64,000 nt of DNA from Calvatia gigantea (taxonomy: Eukaryota; Basidiomycota; Agaricomycetes; Agaricales; Lycoperdaceae). This document shows positions 56,362 to 64,000 of this stretch, piece by piece. Every line of letters starts with the position of its first letter. Within the stretch, counting starts at the first letter, position 1. A program made the translations under genes and the position numbers. The notes beneath the pieces are model-generated. The model saw only the letters and a program-made list of their open reading frames with translations. It searched no databases and was not told the origin of the DNA. The DNA lies in contig JACAAK010000023.1 of assembly GCA_025093985.1 (NCBI GenBank), positions 1 through 64,000 on the forward strand. Direction: 5' to 3'.

Positions 56362-56374
56362 GGTTATGGGCCCC
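56362..56374 (+). promoter_or_regulatory. Copia primer site in J
   Basis: GGTTATGGGCCCC directly after the LTR; same proposal as for I (half of initiator Met tRNA as primer). Confidence 0.72.
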
Positions 56375-56561
56375 AACCGCCACTTACCCGGACTGTGTTT
56401 AGTAACGCTGGTAGGGTTTGAGGAGGCTACGGTTGTTTATAACCTGGGAGACAGTGGTGCCTTCGGTCCACTTGATTCCTTCAGTCCCATGTTGTTGACG
56501 CATACTTTTGTATTCGCTGTCAACTTCATGACACTGATTTGTTGTGATCTGCCCTTTTTAG
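56375..56561 (+). other. Copia leader, possible 3' splice site before gag
   Basis: Untranslated leader. It ends CCTTTTTAG directly before the gag ATG; I has CCTTTTAG at the same place. This resembles a fungal 3' splice site, but no donor is certain. Confidence 0.25.
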
Positions 56562-59500
56562 ATGTCTGGACAAACTTCAGTTCCTACTGGTTTCATTCAT
56601 ACTGCTTATGGGCAGCTCCCAGTTCTCTGTGGAACTGCTAATTACACAATTTGGTCACTCCACCTTTGCTCTGCTTTAATGACTGTTTCCTTGAATGACT
56701 GTGAATGGACTGGCTGGGATTTCTCCAGCGTGTTCTTTGAACTGATCATCTACATTCAGTCCTACAATGAGGACCACCCTGCTGTCACTGCTACCACCAC
56801 TCGTGTTGCGCAACCCTCACATCTGGGGACCCCAATCCTTATGACAGCTGAGGAGCGAAAGGCCAATGGGCAGGCTAACAACCTGTGGACCTGCACTTTG
56901 GGGTTAATTGAGGCAACTTTGCCCAACTCCATGTTAAAGCACACTTCCTGGGATGCACACACCCTCTGGGCTCTGCTGGCAACCCAATACGGGTTGCCCA
57001 GACCTGCGCAGGTGTATAATGAGTTCATCCACACTATCAACTTCGAGCTCCCCTTTGGAGGTGATTCTTTGCTTAAGATCACCAAGCTACAGCAGATTTT
57101 CTCGCAGCTCAACTCCATGCAGGCTAGACTCACTCCAGAAATAGAGACCATGATCCTCCTCCACTCACTCCACCCCTCTATGGCACACGTCGCGCAAACC
57201 CTCCTCACATCCAACACCTCCATCCAGAAACTTACCTGGGATAAGGCCTGCAGTGGCATACTTGCAGCCTACACCTCTCAACAGACTGTTCATGTGCAAC
57301 GTATATGCTTTGCTCCCTGCCAGCAAGGCCAGGGACAGTAGCAGCAGCACGACTAGCAGCAAGGAGGAGGGCAGCAGCAACCTCAGCAGCAGGGCCAGGG
57401 GCAGAAGAAGCCCCAGCAGCAGCAGCAGCAACAGCAGAACCAGTCTGGGGAGGGTGGGGAGAAGAAGCGTTGCTGGTGCCCCTGTGGTAAGAGAAAAGGA
57501 AAGAAGGAGGCAGGTGGACAGGCCAACATGGCCACTACATCAGGATACATCAAGGACGTTGGGTATGCATTGCAGGCTATCCATGCACCTGCCCCTTCGT
57601 CCATGTGCTCTCTTGTCGAGGAGGCCCACCATTTGCAGTCGCCTCCTGCTACAGGTTCCAATGCAGTCCCACTCAGTGAGCACATTACTGCACTTGTCCC
57701 AGAGCACCGCCGTTGCCCTTCCATCAAAGCTAAAGTCAACGCCTTAAAGGCGTGGGATGAGTGCCTCCAGACGACATCCATGACCGGGGAGGCGGACCCA
57801 TGGAAGAAATTCAACTTGATGGAGATTGAGGCTAACGTCTCTCCACAAGTCTCTGTCACGAGGGAAGAGCAAGCATGGCTGGCGCTAGTGTATGATAAGC
57901 CAGCAACTATCAAGATCTCCAAGCTGCTCAAGAAGAAGCAGGCACCAAAGGACAAGGTCGATGATGTCCTTGCTCACTATTGCTCGGATAGCGATAGTGA
58001 GACCGACTACGGTTCTGATGGAGGGTGCAGGTCAGTACCTCTTTCACCTTTGTCTGTCCCTAATACTAAATGTGATGATCAGTCCTGTCTCCGGATGGAA
58101 TGGCACCATCCAAACTCAAGGCATGTCTGCTGGAGAGCTGGAGGTTCTGGAGGTGCCCAGGTTGGGCTGGGACAATATAGTGAGCGCAGACCAGGAGTTT
58201 GCTATGTAGATGTGCTCCTGAGTCCACTGCTGCTACTGCCACCTGTAAATACCGCATCATGTATTTTGTACCTGCATAATAAAAGCTGGCTTGCCGCTAC
58301 TGGTACTATGGGATTTGAGACAGCAATGCCTCCAAAAAAGACAATTCAACCAGAGCTGGTTAATCTGCCTAAGTTGAACCTCACTTACACTGAGGAGGTG
58401 AAGGCTAATAGCATTGGCAACGTGATTGAAACATATCACAGTTGTGACTTTTCCAACTGCCTCACTTGCCACCATAAGAGGAATAAGACAAGTACAGCTG
58501 ATTGGTTGCTCGATTCCGGAGCATCATACCATGTCACCAGGTATCTCTCTGACTTCGCGGATATAACAATGGGAGATTTTGGTACCATTGTCATGGCAGG
58601 AGACCGGGGTTACAAGATGATTGGACATGGCTCCGTTATCTTTGAGCACAATATCACGGACGGAGGAAAGACTCATTGTGCTACTTCGCATATTGCACTG
58701 GTCTTTTATATCAAGGAATTTTCTGAACAGCTCATGTCCTCAGGCCAGATCCTTAGGTCTGGTCATACCCTTGAGGCATCCATTGAAGGCACTACCATTC
58801 GCGACAAGTCGGGTTGAGCTGTATTGTCCACCTGGCCTCATCTTGTTTTTCATAACAACATTCATACAGTGCACACGTATATCTTGCACAAGTGCAAGGA
58901 TGAGCCAGTGGTGCTAGCATTATGCCACCCTTCTTATATCAACTGGCATTGTCAAATGGGACACCCCTCTGATCACATGCTTGCCGAGCTTCCAGCAAAC
59001 GCTGAAGGCATTGCACCGATTTCTCCATCTTGGGACAAGAAGCCCATATGTGAGGGCTGTGCAAAAGGGAAAATGCACAATAATCCCTTTCCTGTAGACC
59101 CGAAGCGAGCCACCTCAGTCTTTGAGCTCTGCCACTCAGACTTGATGGAAATGCTGATAATGTCTTACTCTAAATATAAATGGGTGATGACATTGCTCAA
59201 TGACTTCTCTTCTCATGTGCACGTTGTCCTCCTTTGAAAGAAGTCTGAGGCTCCGGAGAAGCTCATTGAGCTAATCAGTGCATTAGAAAACCTCACCGGT
59301 ATGTGGGTAAAACACTTCCACACCGATAATGGAGGAAAGTATGTCAATGAGCGTTTGATGGCATGGTTTGCGATGCGTGGAATCACCCACGAGACCACTG
59401 CACCCTATGCACATCAGCAAAATGGGTGTGCAGAGTGGCTGAACCACACCCTACTCGAGAAAGCCCAAGCTATATGGCTTCAGGCATGTCTACCTGACTC

Positions 59501-62297
59501 GTGGTGGGAGTTTGCAATGAATTGTGCTGTGCATTTATATAATCGCACACCAGTCCAGCATCTCAAGTGGAAGACACCATTTGAGTGTTATTCAAGGGTT
59601 AAACCTAATCTGTCCCATATCTGTGTTTTTGGTTGCAGCGTATACATGTTTTTGCCCAATGAAGTCCACACCAATAAATTGTCCGCAAAATCCGAGTTGA
59701 TGATATTCCTCAGTTATAAAGGATCCAAGAACTATGTGTTCATGCGGCACATGGCAGGCAACATGATCTTTGTATCACCAAATGCCTTATTTGACAAGGG
59801 ATTTTTCCCTAAATGTCCAGAATCGAAGCCGGATAGCAGTAACTGGCAACCACATCACGAAGAGCAGGGAGGAAACCTGCCACCTTCGAGGAGAAATGAT
59901 GAAGATGATATTCCACCTTTTCCGCCATCTCATGATGATGCAGGAAATGTTCCAGGAGGAGGCCCTCCTTCTCAACACTATAACAAGACTCCAGACCGAA
60001 AGGTCTCTCCACCTACACCGTCTAAACCACGGCAGCAGACTCCCCCATCTAGCACGCCCTCTAGGCATTCAATGCCTGGAGGAGCCTCACTACCACTACC
60101 ACATGTACCTTGTCCTCCCTTGCCACATCGGCCTGGAAGTGACTTTGAGGAGCATCCACGAGATGAACATAGCTGGCTGGTTGACCCAAGATGGTACGAA
60201 GATCATTGAGACCATGACAATACTGTCAAGGTTGAAGATGAACCCACTCAGGTCCCGAAGTGACACGCTGTTGATCCCAACCAGCTGGAAGAGCTGCACC
60301 ATTCTGAATGGCAGACTAGGCCTCCACTGAGACCGGGTAATACATATGGAGAACGCAGGTGACCCATCTCTATTGAATGTGAAGTCGATAGAGCTCACTG
60401 ATGAGAGCAGCAGAGGAGGCGGGAGTACATTCGTCAGAACACCCCACTGGACAAAGTAATATAGGAGAGGAGATTACACATGAACACACCAGAGTATGTT
60501 CGGAGAAAGGCTAGGCAGGAATTTCCGCCTTTCCCACCTGAATCTCTAGGTTTGCCGCCTTTTGTGCTTCCTCCACATCTGGAATTACCTCCAATGCTGC
60601 CTTTCCCTGAATCCTCTGATCCGGCATCCCGTGATCATGAAGGCATGGATATTGAAAGACTCGTCAGTAAGGGAGAAGTCAAGTTAATCAACTACTTGAT
60701 CGCGATAGTTCACAATACCATATACAGAGAGCCAGAAACTTTCCATGACATAATTAAGCTTCCAGCCAATATAAAGGCAAAGTGGATGGCTGCATGTATT
60801 GAGGAACTCGACGTGCTGAAGAAGCACAGTGTGTATGAGTTAGTAGATCTGCCAAAAGGCAGAAAAGCAATTAAAAATCACTGGGTCTTCCTTCAGAAGT
60901 CCGATGGCCGTCTGAGAGCCCACTTAGTAGCAAAGGGTTTCTCTCAAGTTGAAGGCATCGACTACAATGAATTGTTCTCTCCAGTTGTCTGCTATGAGTC
61001 CACATGAGTTGGCTTTGCCCTCACAGCTATCCATGATTGGGACATGCACAGCATCAACGTTAAAACTGCCTATTTTTATGGCAAACTGGATGAGGAGATT
61101 TATATGGAACAGCCCAAAGGGTTTCGACTTCCCAGGCAGGAAGGAAAAGTATGGAGGCTCTGGTGGGCCATTTATGGTCTTAAACAGGCTGGCCGACAGT
61201 GGTGGAAGGAATTGCATCAATCCATGATTGAGCTGGGTTTCACCCACTGCAAATCTGACTATGCTGTCTACTTTTACCAAGACAAAAAGACTAATGAGCT
61301 GGTTATCACTATTGTCTATGTCGATGACATAAATTTCATGGGTACTAAGGATTCCCCCCTCCTCAAAGAGTTGAAGGGAAAATTCACCAAAAAATGGGAG
61401 TGCAGAGACCATGGACCCTGCAAAGAATTTCTTGGGATGAAAATCCAGAGGAACCGTTCCAAGTATTGCATCTTTATCCAACAAGTTGTGTACCTGGACA
61501 GAATTCTAGCACACTTCCAGGTTCTACAGTCTGTAGCTGCCAAGACACTACTGCTGTCCGGTTTTCAATTTAAAACAAACTCGGACACTGCCACTGGCCC
61601 CTTCCATCAGCAATACCAACAATTAGTTGGATCCCTGATGTACTTGATGATCAGTACTAGGCCCAATATAGCCTTTGCCATTGTTAAGCTGGCACAACAT
61701 GCTGCTAACCCCGCTCCGGAACACTACTGTGCCAGTATCCATGTATTGAAGTACTTGTCTTTGACAAGGAATTATGCCTTACGATATGAGGGCAATACTG
61801 GTACACTGCAGGTGACGCTCGAATGTTTGAGTGATTCAGACTGGGCTCAAGATACTGAGACACAACGCTCTGTCTCTGGGAATGCCTGTTTGATTGCAAA
61901 CGGTGCTGTCACATGGAATTCACATCGACAGAAGATGGTTTCTCTTTCGTCCACCGAGGCAGAATACAAAGGGTTGTCTAACACTTCACATCAAGTGAAA
62001 TAGCTGTCACAACTTCTTACAGAGTTGGATATCAAACACCCCACTCCCATTCTTTTCGGTGACAACAACGGTTCTAAATTCTGGACCGAAAATCCTATCA
62101 TTGAAAAATGCTCAAAGCACATGGATATTCATTACCACTATGTGCGAGAATTGGTTGAGAATGGTATTATTGAGATTGGTGATGTGTCTTCACAAGACAA
62201 TCCTGCCGATATCTTTACAAAGAATCTTGGCATAACCAAAATCCACCTGTTCCGTCCTGAGTTAGGACTTATTTTTGATTCCAATGTCGAAGCTTGA
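56562..62297 (+). pseudogene. Element J Gag-Pol polyprotein, 1911 codons in one frame with about 12 stops
   Basis: Gag (residues 1-about 330): QLPVLCGTANYTIW, TLWALLATQYGLPRPAQV, a Gln-rich tract, then CWCPCGKRKGKK. Protease LLDSGASYHVT with Asp about 651. Integrase zinc domain WHCQMGHPS (795) and CEGC (830); core Asp 860, Asp 922, Glu 958, which is exact DD35E spacing. RT with AHLVAKGFSQVEGIDYNELF and YVDD at 1588. RNase H SLSSTEAEYKGL and DNPADIFTKNL. Stops at 57339 and 57354 (TAG), 58815, 59235, 60207, 60261, 60360 (TGA), a cluster near 60399-60459, 61005 (TGA) and 62001 (TAG) are all explained by C-to-T or G-to-A changes. No indel breaks the frame over 5.7 kb. Confidence 0.95.
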
Positions 62298-62355
62298 AAA
62301 GCTGCCACTTGATCATCGAAGAAGCTTAATCCCCCTTCTCTCAAGTGAGGAGGAG

Positions 62356-62784
62356 TGTTAAATCACAGATCCGTACCACTACGCTGGTTCAGTCTATTTA
62401 TAGCTGAAACGGATCATGTTCGATCACTCTTGGGATGAGAGACTTTAGCTATGGATTCCTGTACTTTGTACATAGGAAACAGCATTATACTGCATGTATT
62501 GTAGCTGGTAGGACTATTCTATTAGATAGTTGCTGTTTATGCATGTTACTCTGTTATTGCTATTGGTAGTAAATAGCTCACCCTGTTTCAGGTTGTAGGG
62601 CATTTCTACAGTATATAAACACCTAGAGTACATGTTGATTCCTCAGACAATCTAGCTTCTGCTTTACACGTCTACTACTCTTCTTAGCACTTTCTTACCT
62701 CAAGCACTATATCTCTCAGTGAGTATATGACTACCCTCCACCACTGTGTCTACTATGGTCTGTTTTAGTATGCTCATCTCAACA
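62356..62784 (+). repeat. Element J 3' LTR
   Basis: 429 bp, partner of 55933-56361. Followed by TSD AATTG. Confidence 0.96.
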
Positions 62785-62789
62785 AATTG

Positions 62790-64000
62790 AGGCAACCTTG
62801 CCCAATTTCATATTGAAGCATACATCCAGGGATGCACACACACTTTGGTTGCTGTTGGTGACCCAATACAGGTTGCCTAGGCCCATGCAGGTGTACAATG
62901 AGTTCATCTGCACTGTTAATTTCAAGCTCCCCCTTGGAGGTGATCCATCACTCAAGATCACTGAGCTGTAGCAGATATTTAGCCAGCTTAACTCCATGAA
63001 TACAGGACTCACTCCAGAGATTGAAACAATAATTCTCCTCTGCTCACTCCACCCCTCCATGGCATATGTTGTGCAGACCCTCTTAACCTCTAATACCTCC
63101 ATTAAGGAGCTTACCTGGGATAAGGCCCACAGTGGTATACTAGTGGCCTACACTTCCCAACAGACTCTTTATATGCAACATGCATGTTTTGCTCCCTGCC
63201 AGCAAGGCCAGGGTCAGCAGCAGCAGTATGGAGGATACTAGCAGGGTAGTCAGTGGCCACAAGGCCAGCAGCAACCCCAGCAGGGCCAAGGGCAGCAAAA
63301 GCCCAAGCCACAGCAGCAACAGCAGCAGCAGCAGAACCAGTCTGGGGAAGGTGGGGAAAAGAAGCACTACTGGCACCCCTACAGTAAGAGAAAGGGGAAA
63401 AAGGAGATGGATGGACAGGCCAACTTGGCCTCGTCATCCGGATATGTTGAAAATGTCAGCTACATGTCAAAGGCAGCTCACACACCTCTGCCTAGCTTGA
63501 TATGCTCTCTCATTGAGGAGGCCCGCCATTCACAGAGCCCTCCCACTTCTGGGTCCAATGCTACTCTACTTGCTGAGTACATCTCTGCACTGGAGCCTGA
63601 GCACCACTGCTGCCCCTCCATAAAGACAAAGGTCAATGTCCTTAAGGCATGGGATGAGCACAACCATGTGACATCCATGACCAGTGAAGCAGACCCCTAA
63701 AAGAAGTTTGACCTGATGGAGATTGATGTGGGTAACACTGCCACTCCACTGGTCCCTGTCATGAGGGAGGAGGAAGCATGGCTGGTACTGGTGTATAACA
63801 AGCCAGTAACTATTAGGATTCCCAAGCTGCTCAAGAAGAAGCCAGCACCAAAGGAAACTGATTTCTCTGCCATTGACTCTGATGATGAGACAGATTATAG
63901 TTCCAATGGAGGGTGTGGGTATATATCTTCTACTTCACTCTTGTCTTACAATGCTAAATGCAATGATCAGTCCTGTCTGCAGATGGGACAGCACTATCCA
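62790..64000 (+). pseudogene. Element I gag, continued
   Basis: Continues from 55932 after J: EATLPNFILKHTSRDAH, then ELTWDKAHSGILVAYTSQQ, Gln-rich tract (63210-63340), KRKGKKEMDGQANLAS and the CCPSIKTKVNVLKAWDEH block matching J. A TAG (about 62970), TAG (63239) and TAA (63698) interrupt it. Protease and pol lie beyond the window. Confidence 0.88.

Larger units (their letters stand above)
55933..62784 (+). mobile_element. Element J: full-length Copia element in the gag of I
   Basis: 6852 bp, LTRs 55933-56361 and 62356-62784 (429 bp each), TSD AATTG (55928-55932, 62785-62789). One long gag-pol frame in Copia order (integrase before RT). LTRs differ by about eleven transitions and no transversion or indel that I could see. 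Confidence 0.97.
18129..64000 (-). mobile_element. Element H: Chr1 chromovirus, split by G, S2 and Copia I; right end outside the window
   Basis: The 3' LTR of H is 18129-18140 plus 44576-44874. G is inserted after only 12 bases of LTR, with TSD ACCTT (18136-18140, 44571-44575). Internal sequence runs 44875-48219 and 48824-48990 (ORF3, chromodomain, integrase, RNase H, part of RT) and is then cut by Copia I, which extends past the right edge. The start of H was recognised because TGTTATGACCTT is the Chr1 LTR start and continues in register after G. It is more diverged from A, B and K than they are from each other, so it is an older copy. Confidence 0.9.
48991..64000 (+). mobile_element. Element I: Copia element, split by K, S3 and J; right part outside the window
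   Basis: Left LTR pieces 48991-49153, 54717-54737 and 55348-55386; then primer site 55387-55399, leader and gag 55584-55932, resumed 62790-64000 after J. No right LTR or right TSD is visible, so the element extends past the edge. Closest relative in the window is J, but I has more stops. Confidence 0.92.

Noticed and set aside
57165..57431. Leu-rich membrane-like ORF on the minus strand (also 63140-63376)
   Set aside because: Antisense of the CAG-rich Gln tract of Copia gag; poly-Leu is the reverse reading of CAG repeats.
1..64000. CRISPR array, tRNA, rRNA or bacterial operon signals
   Set aside because: None seen. Repeats are LTRs with fungal retrotransposon genes; no tRNA cloverleaf or spacer-repeat pattern was recognised.

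Overview
This window is intergenic heterochromatin from a filamentous fungus, most likely a basidiomycete (Agaricomycetes). The evidence is the set of LTR retrotransposons it carries (three chromodomain Ty3/gypsy families plus a Copia family), fungal-sized introns of 47-50 nt, and decay almost purely by C-to-T/G-to-A transitions. No species can be named from the sequence. Only about the first 190 bases look like a host gene: the 5' part of a predicted F-box protein on the minus strand that runs off the left edge. Bases 191 to about 1850 are CpG-retaining sequence with no recognised gene. Everything from about 1.85 kb to the right edge is one nest of retrotransposons.

Element names used below. 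Chr1 family (chromovirus, LTR about 308 bp): A 5437-11780, B 5304-18088, H 18129 to beyond the window, K 49154-54711. Chr2 family (chromovirus, LTR about 604 bp): F 19532-36267, G 18141-44570, and solo LTRs S1 38307-38911, S2 48220-48818, S3 54738-55342. Chr3 family: P 23367-31005, the only chromovirus on the plus strand. C is an older Chr2 relative, whose pieces are 1.88-5.30 kb and 18094-18128 and whose right part lies outside the window. Copia family, plus strand: I 48991 to beyond the window, J 55933-62784, and a solo LTR at 2130-2568.

The nesting order can be read from 5-bp target site duplications (TSDs). C holds the Copia solo LTR (AAGAG), B (GTATC) and H. B holds A (AGAAC) inside its left LTR. 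H holds G (ACCTT) inside its left LTR, S2 (CTAAG) and Copia I. G holds F (decayed TSD GTGTC/GCATC) and S1 (ATGGT). F holds P (GATTC). I holds K (AGTAA) and S3 (ACTAC), both in its LTR, and J (AATTG) in its gag. The deepest path is C-H-G-F-P, five levels. Removing insertions gives matching lengths within a family: F 9092 and G 9079 bp, B 6436 and A 6344 bp.

The elements share a plan: gag with CCHC zinc knuckles, then pol in the -1 frame (protease, reverse transcriptase, RNase H, integrase, chromodomain). They also carry extra genes not expected in a minimal chromovirus. Chr1 has a conserved 327-329 aa ORF right after pol. Chr2 has a three-part 3' module ending in a 117-codon Cys/His-rich ORF. 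Chr3 carries an antisense, intron-containing gene whose spliced product has a Zn(II)2Cys6-like cysteine pattern. In all three chromovirus families a 10-11 nt stretch beside the 5' LTR is complementary to the predicted 5' end of the element's own RNA, which points to Tf1-like self-priming. The Copia elements instead have a primer site matching the anticodon arm of initiator methionine tRNA (half-tRNA priming).

Every gag or pol gene here has in-frame stops, so none looks autonomous now. Most of the other open frames are antisense or out-of-frame shadows of gag and pol.
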